From CBDDHT01 sp965227905 (GTDB lineage: Bacteria; Pseudomonadota; Alphaproteobacteria; Rhizobiales; Methyloligellaceae): a stretch of 64,000 nucleotides of DNA. Shown here piece by piece: positions 33,902 to 43,996 of the stretch. Both the position numbers and the translations under genes were made by a program. The notes below the pieces were generated by a model, which was not told where the DNA came from, made no database searches, and worked only from the letters and a program-made list of their open reading frames with translations. The stretch's first letter is position 1. Each line of letters starts with the position of its first letter. Location: assembly GCA_965227905.1 (NCBI GenBank), contig OZ245780.1, positions 1,674,001 to 1,738,000 of the forward strand. The letters run 5' to 3'.

Positions 33902-35773
33902 ATGTCAGAGTTGATCGACAGAACAGTGGAGCGAGCCGGGTCTCAGAGCCGTCAGCTCACGGCTGATCGTCAGGCAATCGCGAAGCGGGATGCCCCGGGG
34001 GCTTCATCTAATCCGCTCCTCCCTCGGTTTCTGCGCGACTCCTATACTTCGACCGCCGTCCCGGAGGTCCTTGACCGCTCGTTCCACGCAGCTCTGGCGC
34101 GATGGACGTCAGGTCTTTCTCCGGCGGCCCTTCTTGAGGCGTATTTCGACTGGGCCCTCCACCTGGCGACATCGCCGGGCAAGCAGCTCCAATTGTCAGA
34201 GAAGGCCGTTCGAAAAGCACTTCGTATTGCGCTCTATGCAGCGCACTGTCTCCGGCAAGAGGGCGATACACCGCCCTGCATTGAGCCGCTTCCACAGGAT
34301 CGGCGGTTTCGTTCCGATTCATGGAAGGCCTGGCCATACAATCTGATCTATCAGAATTTTCTTCTGACGCAGCAATGGTGGTCTGTGGCGACGACCGATG
34401 TTCGCGGTGTTACCGAGCAGCACGAAAAGGTTGTCGAGTTCGCCACGCGCCAGCTCCTCGATATGGTTTCACCAGCCAATTTCCCATGGATCAACCCGGA
34501 AGTCCTGCAGCGAACGGCGAGCGAAGCAGGCGGCAATCTGGTACAGGGCAGTCTCAATTTTCTGGAAGATTTTGAGCGAATCCTTGGCGGCAAGCCAATG
34601 CAGGCAGCCGAGGACTTTGTCGTGGGACGCGATGTTGCGGCCACGCAGGGAAAGGTCATCTACCGCAATGAGTTGATGGAACTCATTCACTATGCGCCCA
34701 CCACGTCTGAGGTGAATGCCGAACCGGTTTTGATCGTTCCCGCCTGGATTATGAAGTACTACATTCTGGACCTGTCTCCCGAGAACTCATTGGTACGGTA
34801 TCTGGTCGGACGTGGTTTCAATGTGTTCATGATCTCCTGGCGCAATCCAGGACCTGAGCATCGTGATATCGGTCTGAGCGATTATCGCCGGCTTGGCATC
34901 AGTGAGGCTCTTGATGCGGTTGGAAAAGTTGCGCCGGAGCAGCGTATTCAATTGGTGGGTTACTGCCTCGGCGGGACGCTTGCCTGTATCGTTGCCGCTG
35001 CAATGGCGCGTGATGATGACGATCGCCTGAAGTCGCTCACGCTGTTTGCTGCCCAGACAGATTTCACAGAGCCCGGCGAGCTGGAATTGTTCGTTAATGA
35101 AAGCCAGCTCGCTTTTCTCGAAGATATGATGTGGGAGCAGGGCTTTCTCGGCTCGGGGCAGATGGGCGGAGCGTTTCAGCTCTTGCGGTCAAACGATCTC
35201 GTCTGGTCGCGCATGGTGCGCGAATATTTGATGGGTGACCGGGCGAAGATGAACGACTTGATGGCCTGGAACGCCGACGGAACCCGCATGCCGTATCGAA
35301 TGCATTCGGAATATCTCCGCTCGCTCTTTCTCAACAACGATCTGGCGACCGGACGATATCTGGTCGACGGGCGTCCCGTCGCGCTCAGCGACATACGGGT
35401 ACCCATCTTTGCGGTTGGAACTCAGACCGATCATGTCGCACCCTGGCAATCGGTCTTCAAGCTTCACCTCTTGACCGATACAGAGGTCACGTTCCTGCTG
35501 ACAAGCGGCGGACACAATGCCGGCATCGTCTCGGAGCCGGGCCATCCGCGCAGGCATTATCAGGTTGATACGCAAGGTCCTGAAAGCCGGTATCTCGACC
35601 CAGAGTCCTGGGCGGCCCAAATGCCGATCAATGACGGATCATGGTGGCCGGAATGGGTGGCATGGCTTGAGAGCAAATCGAGCGGCAAGGTTGCGGCAAC
35701 CAAACCCGGCGCGGCAAACAGCCGGCTCAGTCCACTCGGAGACGCTCCAGGGACATATGTGTTAGAGCGTTGA
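33902..35773 (+). CDS. phaC: Poly(3-hydroxyalkanoate) synthase (class I/II PhaC)
   Basis: A 623-residue polymerase that condenses (R)-3-hydroxyacyl-CoA into polyester. It has the N-terminal PhaC domain (WPYNLIYQNFLLTQQWW), the alpha/beta core, lipase-like box GYCLGG with the nucleophile Cys355, and the catalytic Asp and His (GTQTDHVAPW; TSGGHNAG). The length fits class I. A GTG at 33866 would add 12 residues; the ATG is preferred but neither start has a clear ribosome-binding site. (R)-3-hydroxyacyl-CoA could come from the MaoC hydratase at 1428-2294. Confidence 0.95.
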   Translation: MSELIDRTVERAGSQSRQLTADRQAIAKRDAPGASSNPLLPRFLRDSYTSTAVPEVLDRSFHAALARWTSGLSPAALLEAYFDWALHLATSPGKQLQLSEKAVRKALRIALYAAHCLRQEGDTPPCIEPLPQDRRFRSDSWKAWPYNLIYQNFLLTQQWWSVATTDVRGVTEQHEKVVEFATRQLLDMVSPANFPWINPEVLQRTASEAGGNLVQGSLNFLEDFERILGGKPMQAAEDFVVGRDVAATQGKVIYRNELMELIHYAPTTSEVNAEPVLIVPAWIMKYYILDLSPENSLVRYLVGRGFNVFMISWRNPGPEHRDIGLSDYRRLGISEALDAVGKVAPEQRIQLVGYCLGGTLACIVAAAMARDDDDRLKSLTLFAAQTDFTEPGELELFVNESQLAFLEDMMWEQGFLGSGQMGGAFQLLRSNDLVWSRMVREYLMGDRAKMNDLMAWNADGTRMPYRMHSEYLRSLFLNNDLATGRYLVDGRPVALSDIRVPIFAVGTQTDHVAPWQSVFKLHLLTDTEVTFLLTSGGHNAGIVSEPGHPRRHYQVDTQGPESRYLDPESWAAQMPINDGSWWPEWVAWLESKSSGKVAATKPGAANSRLSPLGDAPGTYVLER

Positions 35774-35873
35774 GAGGGCTCAGCGGGCAACTCTTGCTCT
35801 GGTGTCTGTTGCGGTCAGGCGAGCCGATTACCATCTTTCGGCCAGACCAAAACTGACATCGGGAGCTGCAATC

Positions 35874-36449
35874 GTGCTGACGACACATCTCGTACCAGCC
35901 TTCGCCCAAATGCTGCGAAGTCTTTCGGCCTGGATCGACAAGGCTGCCGAGGCGGAGCGGGCAAAGGGCAGTGACCCGGAAGCGCTGATGTCGCTTCGCC
36001 TGGCCGAGGACATGTTTCCGCTCGCATCACAGATTCGGTTCGCGTGCTTTCAATCTCAGGAGGCGGTTTTCCGTCTTCGAGGTCTGCCCGTACCTTCAGA
36101 ACTGGAAGATGTCGCATCAGAAGGTCGGAATGCGGGCGAACATCCCGGCTCCCTTGCCGATGCGAAAGCCCGAATTGCCGAAGCCCTCGCGTTGCTGGAC
36201 GGATTGGAACCAGAGGCACTTGACGATGGTGGGCAACGTAAAATCTCTCTGGAATTACCGAATGGCATGATCTTCGATATGAACGGCGAGCAATATGTTC
36301 GTGACTGGCTGCTGACTCAGTTTTATTTCCATCTGATGACCGCCTACGCAATTCTGCGAAACCACGGGATCGATCTTGGCAAGGAAGATTATGTCCCGCA
36401 CATGTATCAGTACATCAGGCCCGGTACGATGCCGGAAGGTCCTGGTTGA
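35874..36449 (+). CDS. DUF1993 family protein
   Basis: A 191-residue helical, four-helix-bundle-type protein (LTTHLVPAFAQMLRSLSAWIDKA; RLAEDMFPLASQIRFA; FYFHLMTAYAILRNHGIDLGKEDY). It resembles the DUF1993 family, distant DinB-like metal-binding bundles; I have not identified catalytic residues. The GTG at 35874 has GGGAG 8 nt upstream. It follows phaC by about 100 nt. Confidence 0.82.
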   Translation: MLTTHLVPAFAQMLRSLSAWIDKAAEAERAKGSDPEALMSLRLAEDMFPLASQIRFACFQSQEAVFRLRGLPVPSELEDVASEGRNAGEHPGSLADAKARIAEALALLDGLEPEALDDGGQRKISLELPNGMIFDMNGEQYVRDWLLTQFYFHLMTAYAILRNHGIDLGKEDYVPHMYQYIRPGTMPEGPG

Positions 36450-36510
36450 GCAGGCTAGAGTGCGCTAGTCGCAACGCGCGCCATCGGGCGCGATTGCTCC
36501 GGTCGGAGCG

Positions 36511-37125
36511 TCAGGGTTTGCCCAGCAGGGCTGTCCGAAATCTAACCCGCGCGGCAGAAGGATCCAGCAACCGCTTGTATGCCGGGGGAGGGTCCGGCTT
36601 GACCCGTACGACCACGAAGCTTGGACCGTTGCTTTGCCGCAGCATCCGGGCGCCTTGTTCGAGATCCGCCTCCTGTTCGATCGTACTGGTGACATTGATC
36701 CCTGCGCCGATAGCCATTTTTTCCAGATCCACGCCGCAGCTTGTGTGGCTCTTCTGGTACCCCGTTTCTCCATAATGGCCGTTGTCGACACACAGGATAC
36801 CGAGATTGGTCGGAGCCATCACCGAGATGGTTGCCAGCGCGCCGACATTCATCAGCAACTCGCCATCACCCGTCACAACCAAGACGCGTCGATCGGGGCG
36901 GGCGAGCGCTAAGCCGAGCCCGATCATAGTCGATGCGCCCATGGCCCCGGCCATTGTGAAGGCATTAGAACCGTCGTCTGTGAGAGCGGCAATATCCTTG
37001 GACGTTCCTGCGAGACCGGAGACGATCAACAGCTCTTCGTGATTGCCGACGAGTCTTGGCACGGCATCTTTCCGGTCGAGCAGATATTTCGGTTCCGCGT
37101 TGGATTGGTCTTTCATGCTTGCCAT
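36511..37125 (-). CDS. ThDP-dependent decarboxylase, C-terminal (PP) subunit, ComE-like
   Basis: A 204-residue pyrophosphate-binding subunit with the ThDP/Mg motif GDGELLMNVGALATI...VDNG. It follows the PYR subunit by 4 nt on the same strand. Such split two-subunit enzymes decarboxylate sulfopyruvate or phosphonopyruvate to the aldehyde. No sulfonate or phosphonate gene is adjacent, so the true 2-oxo acid is open. Confidence 0.85.
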   Translation of the reverse strand: MASMKDQSNAEPKYLLDRKDAVPRLVGNHEELLIVSGLAGTSKDIAALTDDGSNAFTMAGAMGASTMIGLGLALARPDRRVLVVTGDGELLMNVGALATISVMAPTNLGILCVDNGHYGETGYQKSHTSCGVDLEKMAIGAGINVTSTIEQEADLEQGARMLRQSNGPSFVVVRVKPDPPPAYKRLLDPSAARVRFRTALLGKP

Positions 37126-37129
37126 GATT

Positions 37130-37642
37130 CTAAAACGCCTTCGCGCCGATGAGTTTCTGGGTCAGCAGCACTGCGACGCCGTTGCCGGATTTGAAAGCCA
37201 TCTTCGCAGCAGCATCGACGGTGTCGGCGACACTGTCCGGATCTTCAACGGGAAGACAGATGATTCCCATGGCTTCGAGGACAGGAGTGACGGCCTGGCC
37301 CATGGGCATCTGCCACGGATTTCCCTCGCCATACTCTCCGCGCATACTGATCAAGGTGAGAAAGGGAAATCGGCCCCCTTTGACCAATGAAAGAAAGTTG
37401 ATGCAGTTGCCGACGCCGCTGCTCTGCATCAGAAGCACGGCGCGTGCATCGCCAAGATCGGCGCCAGCAGCGAAGGCGACCCCCTCTTCTTCCGTGGTCA
37501 ATGGTATGGACTGCACATCATCGTCCGCAATAGAGCGATCAATGAGCTCGGCATGGCCGGCGTCTGGGACATATGTGAAGTGCGTCACGTCGTGACGTCT
37601 CAACACATCGTAGATTTCCTGCTGCCATCCCATGCACTTCAT
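37130..37642 (-). CDS. ThDP-dependent decarboxylase, N-terminal (PYR) subunit, ComD-like
   Basis: A 170-residue subunit carrying the activating glutamate (TTEEEGVAFAAGADLG) and the QSSGVGNCIN stretch of sulfopyruvate/phosphonopyruvate decarboxylase alpha subunits. It would pair with the PP subunit encoded 4 nt downstream to form one ThDP site at the interface. An ATG 9 nt downstream is an alternative start. Confidence 0.85.
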   Translation of the reverse strand: MKCMGWQQEIYDVLRRHDVTHFTYVPDAGHAELIDRSIADDDVQSIPLTTEEEGVAFAAGADLGDARAVLLMQSSGVGNCINFLSLVKGGRFPFLTLISMRGEYGEGNPWQMPMGQAVTPVLEAMGIICLPVEDPDSVADTVDAAAKMAFKSGNGVAVLLTQKLIGAKAF

Positions 37643-37773
37643 CCCTGATGTGTGATGTTTCGACGACGTTTTTGCCCGATAGAGCGGGTCAAGAGCGAAC
37701 GCCTCTGGTATTAGGTCATGAGACCGGATGAGGCAATTGCTTCGGCAGGTTTCACAATCGAAAAGGAGTTGAA

Positions 37774-38568
37774 ATGTCTAACGCATCGTCTGATCTCTTG
37801 ATCGAGCGTGACGGACATGTCGTACGTCTCACGATCAACCGGCCGCAGAAGCGAAACGCCATGACGTTGGCGATGTGGCAGGCCCTCGGGGATCATGCAG
37901 AGGCGTGCGCCGGCGACAGTGAGGTGCGGGTATTGATTCTTGCCGGTGCGGGTGAAAAGAGTTTTTGCGCGGGAAACGATATCAGCGAGTTCCCAACACT
38001 CAGAGCAACGCCGGAACAACGAAAAGAGTATGACGCTGTCACGACGCGGGCATACACCGCACTGCGTACCTTTCCCAAGCCGACGATTGCGCGCGTTGCA
38101 GGCTTTTGCATCGGCGGTGGCTTGGAACTGGCGCAGCTCTGCGACCTGCAGGTGGCGGCCGATACGGCGGAGTTTGCGGTGACCCCGGCAAAGCTTGGGA
38201 TCGGATACAAGCTGGATGATATTCTGCTCCTCACGCGGAACCTATCCGCGAAGCACGCCAAGGAGCTCTTGTTCACAGGTGCCCGGTTCTCGGCCGCTGA
38301 GGCTTTGCGCTGGGGATTGATCAATCGCGCTGTTCCGGAAAGCTCGCTTGACCAGGCGGTGAATGATCTGGCTCACGAGATTGCAGCCAATGCTCCGCTT
38401 TCCGTAGCAGCCGCCAAAGCGATTGTCGGAGAGGCCGTGAAGGAGGAGGGCGCGCGCAATCGAGACCTGTGTGCCCGGCTTGTCGCCGAGTGCGATGCAA
38501 GTGAAGACCGGCTCGAGGGGCAGGCAGCCTTTGCCGAAAAAAGAACGCCCGATTTTCGCGGGCGCTGA
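37774..38568 (+). CDS. Enoyl-CoA hydratase/isomerase (crotonase family)
   Basis: A 264-residue crotonase-fold enzyme. Motifs: RPQKRNAMTLAMW at the N-terminus, the oxyanion-hole AGNDISEFP, then RVAGFCIGGGLELAQLCDL and TPAKLGIGY. The family catalyses hydration, isomerisation or C-C cleavage of acyl-CoAs. It is divergent from the ThDP decarboxylase pair and convergent with the aldolase gene; its substrate is unknown. The ATG follows AAGGAG. Confidence 0.9.
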   Translation: MSNASSDLLIERDGHVVRLTINRPQKRNAMTLAMWQALGDHAEACAGDSEVRVLILAGAGEKSFCAGNDISEFPTLRATPEQRKEYDAVTTRAYTALRTFPKPTIARVAGFCIGGGLELAQLCDLQVAADTAEFAVTPAKLGIGYKLDDILLLTRNLSAKHAKELLFTGARFSAAEALRWGLINRAVPESSLDQAVNDLAHEIAANAPLSVAAAKAIVGEAVKEEGARNRDLCARLVAECDASEDRLEGQAAFAEKRTPDFRGR

Positions 38569-38577
38569 TTGGTGTTT

Positions 38578-39648
38578 CTATTCGGCAGCGCTTGAGTGTG
38601 GGTCATCGCCCATTACGATTTCCTGGAGAACGGACGCAGCTTCTTCGATATCGGTTCGGGAGACGTCCATGTGCGTCACCGCACGCATGCAAGTGTCCGA
38701 TTCACAGCCAATCCGAATGCCCCGTTTTTCCAGCGCATTGGAGACATTCTGTGTATTCAGACCTGTGCCGGCGATGTTGAAGAACACCAGATTGGTTGCC
38801 GTTTCTTCGAATTCGAGCGCGATGCCCGGAATTTCAGAAATCAGTCTGGCGAAGTGTCGTGCATTGTCATGGTCGGTCGCAAGCCGGTCGATATTATTGT
38901 CGAGCGCATAAAGGCCCGCAGCGGCCATCATTCCGGACTGGCGCATTCCGCCGCCAAAGCGAAACTTCCATCGCCAGGCCTCATCCATAAACGCCTTGTT
39001 TCCGGCAAGAACTCCGCCGAACGGACATCCCAGACCTTTCGAGAGATCGAGCCAGACACTGTCGCAGGGCTCGCCAAATTCCCTGGCGGATACACCAGAC
39101 GCGACAACGGCATTGAGCAATCGCGCACCGTCCATGTGAACTCTGAGGTCGTTGTCGGAGGCGACTTCGGCGACGGCCCGAACGGTTGCAAGCGGCCAGA
39201 CGGTTCCACCACCACGGTTGACGGTCTGTTCGATATGGACCAGCCGAGATCGGGGGGCCTTCGGTTTGCCCCGATTGATTGCCCCCACAAGCTGCTCGAC
39301 AGAATAGATGCCGCTCTCGGTGGGAAGACTGCGGATAAGCGAGCCGCAGAATATGGCCGCACCTGCGCCTTCCGAACTCCATATATGGCATTTCTCGGCG
39401 GCTATGATCTCGTCGCCCGGCTCACAGTGAACGGCCATGGCAACGTGATTGCACATCACGCCTGAGGGAAGGAACATCGCTGCTTCCTGTCCGAGCATGT
39501 CGGCGACGCGCTCACACAGTGCATTGGTGGTCGGATCCTCACCGCGTTGCTCGTCCCCGACCTTCGCTGCAGCCATGGCTTGTCGAATAGCAGGACTCGG
39601 ACTTGTTGCGGTATCGCTGACCAGATCGATACGGATTGGCATTGTCAT
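38578..39648 (-). CDS. Threonine aldolase/beta-eliminating lyase family protein
   Basis: A 356-residue PLP fold-type I enzyme with the low-specificity threonine aldolase pattern: IDLVSDTATSPSPAIRQAM, VGDEQRGEDPT, and the PLP lysine in LDLSKGLGCPFGGVLAG. Such enzymes split beta-hydroxy amino acids to glycine and an aldehyde. The start overlaps the upstream aminotransferase stop by 1 nt (TGATG), so it ends an operon that also encodes the AapJQMP transporter. Confidence 0.88.
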   Translation of the reverse strand: MTMPIRIDLVSDTATSPSPAIRQAMAAAKVGDEQRGEDPTTNALCERVADMLGQEAAMFLPSGVMCNHVAMAVHCEPGDEIIAAEKCHIWSSEGAGAAIFCGSLIRSLPTESGIYSVEQLVGAINRGKPKAPRSRLVHIEQTVNRGGGTVWPLATVRAVAEVASDNDLRVHMDGARLLNAVVASGVSAREFGEPCDSVWLDLSKGLGCPFGGVLAGNKAFMDEAWRWKFRFGGGMRQSGMMAAAGLYALDNNIDRLATDHDNARHFARLISEIPGIALEFEETATNLVFFNIAGTGLNTQNVSNALEKRGIRIGCESDTCMRAVTHMDVSRTDIEEAASVLQEIVMGDDPHSSAAE

Positions 39649-40853
39649 CAGCCTGCCGACTCCGGCACAGTCTGGACCGCCTCCGCAAGGCCTTCGACGA
39701 ACCGGTCGATATCCTCGCGGTTGTTGTAGAAGTGCACGCCGGCGCGGATGGCACCGTCTTTCGAGGCCGCAATGACACCGCGCTCGGCAAGGGCAGCCTC
39801 GACCTTGTCAGACGGCCGATCGACAGCGATTGAGACCAGACCGGCACGCTCGCTCCATGGCCGTGGTGTGAGCACACGCAATTGCCTGCGTTCAACCTCT
39901 TCGATCAGATGGGTCGTGAGATCTTTGACGCGGGCCTCGATATTGGCGAGGCCGATCTGCTCGATGAATTCAGCCGAACGCTTCTGAACATTGAGACCGA
40001 GAAAATTCGGATTGCCGTATTCGAAGCGGTGTGCGTCGGGTGCGAGCTCGAGGTCGCGAACCATGCGGTCGAGCGATGTGAACGAAAACTTGGCGGCATA
40101 GGGCGGTGTGAGCATCGATGTCATTTCATCGCTTGTCACCATGAAGCCGGCACCTGTCAGGCTGAACTGCGCCTTGTGGCCGCCAGTCGACAGGACATCC
40201 GCGCCAAGCGACGAAATGGGAGCCGCCAGAACGCCGATGGCCTGGATGGCGTCGACGATCATCCGGATATTGCGCTCGCGGCAGAAGGTTGCAATTGCTG
40301 GCAGATCGGCACGATATCCATTGCCATAGGCCACGTAAGCCACTGCAATCATGCGCGTCCGGGCATCGACGACCTCACGATATTGGTCGACGGTAACGCG
40401 GCCCTGATCATCGGGTTCCGCCCAACGGATCTCAATGCCTTTGCGGGTGAGATAGCGCCAGGGAAAGGTGTTGTTCTCGTGTTCGAGTTTCGAGATGACC
40501 AGATTGTCTCCGGCCTCCCAGGGGAAACCGTTGGCGACGATATTGATGCCTTCCGACGTATTCTTGATCATTGCGATGTTGCGGGGTTCTGCTCCGAACA
40601 CGCGGCCGACCGTCTGCCTCGTCTCTTCCTGGCCGGCCATCGAAAAGGCCTTCTTGCCAAGATTGTCGTAAACATCGTCGACCCACTCGTTCATCGCCGC
40701 CCGAACGGAGAGGGGCAGGAGTGCTTTTCGGCCGATATCCAGATAGGCGTGGTTGCGCGTTCCCGGAAACTGGGAGCGGATCGCTTCCCAGTCCGGTTCG
40801 CCGTTCCTGATGAAGCCAGGGCTGGTATCTGACGTTAGGGCCTCGGAGCTCAT
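39648..40853 (-). CDS. Class V aminotransferase (cysteine desulfurase-like PLP enzyme)
   Basis: A 401-residue PLP enzyme of aminotransferase class V: HAYLDIGRKALLP near 35, ISKLEHENNTFPWR near 120 and the PLP lysine in STGGHKAQFSLTGAGF. The family includes desulfurases, aminotransferases and lyases (for example kynureninase and isopenicillin-N epimerase-like proteins). It lies 17 nt after the transporter ATPase gene, so it probably acts on the imported amino acid or its derivative. Confidence 0.85.
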   Translation of the reverse strand: MSSEALTSDTSPGFIRNGEPDWEAIRSQFPGTRNHAYLDIGRKALLPLSVRAAMNEWVDDVYDNLGKKAFSMAGQEETRQTVGRVFGAEPRNIAMIKNTSEGINIVANGFPWEAGDNLVISKLEHENNTFPWRYLTRKGIEIRWAEPDDQGRVTVDQYREVVDARTRMIAVAYVAYGNGYRADLPAIATFCRERNIRMIVDAIQAIGVLAAPISSLGADVLSTGGHKAQFSLTGAGFMVTSDEMTSMLTPPYAAKFSFTSLDRMVRDLELAPDAHRFEYGNPNFLGLNVQKRSAEFIEQIGLANIEARVKDLTTHLIEEVERRQLRVLTPRPWSERAGLVSIAVDRPSDKVEAALAERGVIAASKDGAIRAGVHFYNNREDIDRFVEGLAEAVQTVPESAG

Positions 40854-40870
40854 ACCTGATCTCGCTTGCG

Positions 40871-41644
40871 TTAGTGGGTGAGGATTTGGCCGAGGAAAAG
40901 CTTCGTACGGTCGTTCTTCGGCGCCGAGAAGAAGGTTTCGGGCGGTGCGACCTCCACGATCTCCCCATCATCCATAAAAATGACGCGGTGAGCGACAGTG
41001 CGTGCGAATCCCATCTCGTGGGTAACAACGACCATGGTCATGCCGTCGTCCGCGAGTTCAACCATCACATCCAGGACTTCCTTGATCATCTCCGGATCGA
41101 GCGCAGATGTCGGCTCATCAAAAAGCATGATGCGCGGCTGCATGCAGAGCGAACGCGCGATCGCAACGCGTTGTTGCTGGCCGCCTGAAAGCTGTCCCGG
41201 ATATTTGTAGGCCTGCTCTTCGATCTTGACCCGCTTGAGTAGGCTCATGGCCATATCTTCGGCATCCTGCTTCGGCATTTGCCGGACGAGCATGGGGGCA
41301 AGCGAGAGATTGTCGATGACCCGCATATGCGGAAAGAGATTGAACGACTGAAAGACCATGCCGACTTCACGCCGTACGGCTTCGATATTCTTCAAATTGT
41401 CGGTGAGCTCAATTCCGTCGACGACGATGCGGCCGCGTTGGTGGTTTTCCAGCCGGTTGATGCATCGGATCATTGTCGACTTACCCGATCCCGAAGGACC
41501 GCACACGACGACACGCTCGCCCTTCCGGATTGTCAGGTCGACTTCGCACAGCGCCTGAAAATCGCCATACCACTTGCTGACACCCTCGAGTTCGATGACG
41601 GGTTCGGCGTCCGATGCATCGGGGGCGGTTTCGCTCTTTGCCAT
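40871..41644 (-). CDS. aapP: Amino acid ABC transporter ATPase (AapP-like)
   Basis: A 257-residue ATPase with GPSGSGKST, LSGGQQQR and MLFDEPTSALDPE, of the polar amino acid (GlnQ/AapP) type. It forms an importer with the two long permeases and the AapJ-like binding protein encoded upstream. It lies 17 nt after aapM. Confidence 0.93.
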   Translation of the reverse strand: MAKSETAPDASDAEPVIELEGVSKWYGDFQALCEVDLTIRKGERVVVCGPSGSGKSTMIRCINRLENHQRGRIVVDGIELTDNLKNIEAVRREVGMVFQSFNLFPHMRVIDNLSLAPMLVRQMPKQDAEDMAMSLLKRVKIEEQAYKYPGQLSGGQQQRVAIARSLCMQPRIMLFDEPTSALDPEMIKEVLDVMVELADDGMTMVVVTHEMGFARTVAHRVIFMDDGEIVEVAPPETFFSAPKNDRTKLFLGQILTH

Positions 41645-41661
41645 GCGTTCACACTCTCATA

Positions 41662-42807
41662 TCAGAACCGTCGTCCTTCATTCAGCCATCGCTCGACCTG
41701 CTGGCTGTATTTGGAAAGGACGAAGCAGAAGAAGAAATAGACCATCGCCACAAACAGATAGGCCTCGATGTAGAAGCGTCGCCAGAGCGGATCCTGCATG
41801 ACGGCTGTTGTCGCGGTCAGAATGTCGAACAACCCAATAATCAGAACGAAGGAGGTGTTCTTAAGTGCCGCGATGATGTGATTGACGATGCCGGGCAGGC
41901 AGATGCGCAGGGCTTGAGGCAGAATGATGCGCCGTGTCATCTGCCAGTAGGTGAGGCCGAGCGCTTCCGCAGCCTCATATTGTCCTTTCGGGATGGCCTG
42001 CAGACCACCGCGAATGACCTCGGCCTGATAGCAGGCGAAGAAGATGGCCATGCCGATCATCACCCGCAGCAGCTTGTCGAATTCCAACCCTTCCGGAAGG
42101 AAGAGCGGAAACACATTCACGGCAACGAAAAGGATCGTGATGAGCGGAACGCCGCGGAGCGACTCGATGATCGTCACCGACACGGCCTTGACGAGCGGCA
42201 AATGCGAGCGTCGCCCCAGAGCCAGAAGGATCGCAATAGGAAAGCCGCAGATGACGGTCCCCGTGAAGAGAACCATCGTGAGAGGAAGACCACCCCATTG
42301 TGTCGTATCGACCGGTGTCAGTCCGAAGACGCCACCCCACAGCATGATCGCGCATGTGGTTACCGCAAAGATCCACAGTGGAACGAGAATCTTCCATGCC
42401 CAGAAGCGACGGAAGAGCGTGATTGTGAAGGAGCCGAGATAGACAACAAGCGCAATGACCAGCCGCCAATGTTCCTCATAAGGATAGACGCCGAACAACA
42501 TCGGCCGATGCTTCTCGGCAACAACCGCCCAACATGCGCCTTCCGCATTCCGGCACACATCTGGATTCGCCGCATACCAGACGGGATCGATGAAGGCCCA
42601 CTGGATCAGGCCAGGCAGCCAGGCAATCAATGCACCGGCAAGCAGGAGAGTCAGGATCGAATTGGGAATCGAGGAGAAGAGATTCTCCTTCATCCAGCGC
42701 AGGACCGCGATCTTCTCGGTCGGTGGCGCGCTGCGACGAGACGGCTTGCTGCCGCCGGATTTTGTGCTGTCGACAGCTCCTTCTGCCGGTAATGCCGTAT
42801 CGTTCAT
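41662..42807 (-). CDS. aapM: Amino acid ABC transporter permease (AapM-like)
   Basis: A 381-residue permease with the long N-terminal extension of AapM rather than the short HisM form, and the EAA-type loop (EAAEALGLTYWQMTRRIILPQAL) that contacts the ATPase. It has about eight membrane helices. It follows aapQ by 4 nt. Confidence 0.92.
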   Translation of the reverse strand: MNDTALPAEGAVDSTKSGGSKPSRRSAPPTEKIAVLRWMKENLFSSIPNSILTLLLAGALIAWLPGLIQWAFIDPVWYAANPDVCRNAEGACWAVVAEKHRPMLFGVYPYEEHWRLVIALVVYLGSFTITLFRRFWAWKILVPLWIFAVTTCAIMLWGGVFGLTPVDTTQWGGLPLTMVLFTGTVICGFPIAILLALGRRSHLPLVKAVSVTIIESLRGVPLITILFVAVNVFPLFLPEGLEFDKLLRVMIGMAIFFACYQAEVIRGGLQAIPKGQYEAAEALGLTYWQMTRRIILPQALRICLPGIVNHIIAALKNTSFVLIIGLFDILTATTAVMQDPLWRRFYIEAYLFVAMVYFFFCFVLSKYSQQVERWLNEGRRF

Positions 42808-42811
42808 GGCA

Positions 42812-43996
42812 TCATTTCTCCGGGATCGCGACGAAGCGGTTATAGATGTTCATGAACAGCGATATGGTCAGGCTGATCAGAAGGTACACGGTCATCATTA
42901 CGGCTATGGCTTCGACAGCCTGTCCGGTTTGATTGAGGGTTGTATTGCCAACATTGACCAGGTCCGGATAGCCGATGAGAACACCGAGAGAGGAGTTCTT
43001 GGTCAAGCTGAGATACTGGCTCGTGGTCGGAGGCACGATCACGCGCAGCGCTTGCGGGATCGTGATGTAGCGCATGATGAATCCGCGGCGGATGCCAAGA
43101 GCGCGTGCCGCCTCGATCTGTCCGACCGGGACGGATTGAATGCCGGCGCGAACGATCTCCGCAATGAAAGCGCCAGTGTAGAATGTTATGCCGATCAGCA
43201 GCGCAATGAACTCTGGTGTGAGTGTCGCGCCACCCCGGAAGTTAAAGCCGCGCAGGGCCGGCACGTCCCAGACGAGCGGCGCGCCTTGCACAAGCCAGGC
43301 GAGAAGCGGCAAGCCAACGATAATTCCAAGACCAGGCCAGAACGTCGCGATGTAGCGACCTGTCTTTTCGCGGGTTGCTTGGGCCCAGCGCCCGAATGCG
43401 AAGGCCGCGACAAGGCCAATTACAAAGGCGATACCGACCCACATATAGGCCGGATCGGCGACTGGTACCGGAAAGATGACCCCGCGGTTGCCGATAAACA
43501 CGCCCTCCATCGGGGAGAGGGCTGCGCGTGGAACCGGCAGGTTACGAATGACCGTCGCCCAGAAGATAACGTGAAGCACCACCGGTATGTTCCGGCAGAT
43601 CTCCACATAGGCCGATGCGAGGCGCGAGGCGAGCCAGTTCCGGGAGACCCGTGCGATCCCCATCAGCGTACCAAGGATCGTGGCGAGGACGATACCGCAG
43701 GCCGAAACGGTCAGCGTATTGAGTATTCCGACCCAGATCGCCCGTCCATAACTGTAGCTCGAATCATAGGCGATGAGCGCTTCACCGATATCGAACCCGG
43801 ACGTTTCGTTGAGAAAGCCGAAGCCGGTTGCGATGCGTTGGCGCTCGAGATTGGCGTGGACATTGACATAGAGAAGATAAGCCAGCAGCACCACACCGAG
43901 GCCGAGCAGCACCTGATAGGCATAACCGCGAAAGGTAATGTTGTTGAGAAGCGACGTATCGCTCTCTTTGATAGGTCGGTCGGATTCGTGAGCCAC
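42812..43996 (-). CDS. aapQ: Amino acid ABC transporter permease (AapQ-like)
   Basis: A 394-residue permease partner of AapM with EAARALGIRRGFIMRYITIPQAL, the ATPase-contact loop. A large insert between the early helices is usual for AapQ. It is separated from the aapJ gene by about 150 nt with a hairpin terminator. Confidence 0.92.
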   Translation of the reverse strand: MAHESDRPIKESDTSLLNNITFRGYAYQVLLGLGVVLLAYLLYVNVHANLERQRIATGFGFLNETSGFDIGEALIAYDSSYSYGRAIWVGILNTLTVSACGIVLATILGTLMGIARVSRNWLASRLASAYVEICRNIPVVLHVIFWATVIRNLPVPRAALSPMEGVFIGNRGVIFPVPVADPAYMWVGIAFVIGLVAAFAFGRWAQATREKTGRYIATFWPGLGIIVGLPLLAWLVQGAPLVWDVPALRGFNFRGGATLTPEFIALLIGITFYTGAFIAEIVRAGIQSVPVGQIEAARALGIRRGFIMRYITIPQALRVIVPPTTSQYLSLTKNSSLGVLIGYPDLVNVGNTTLNQTGQAVEAIAVMMTVYLLISLTISLFMNIYNRFVAIPEK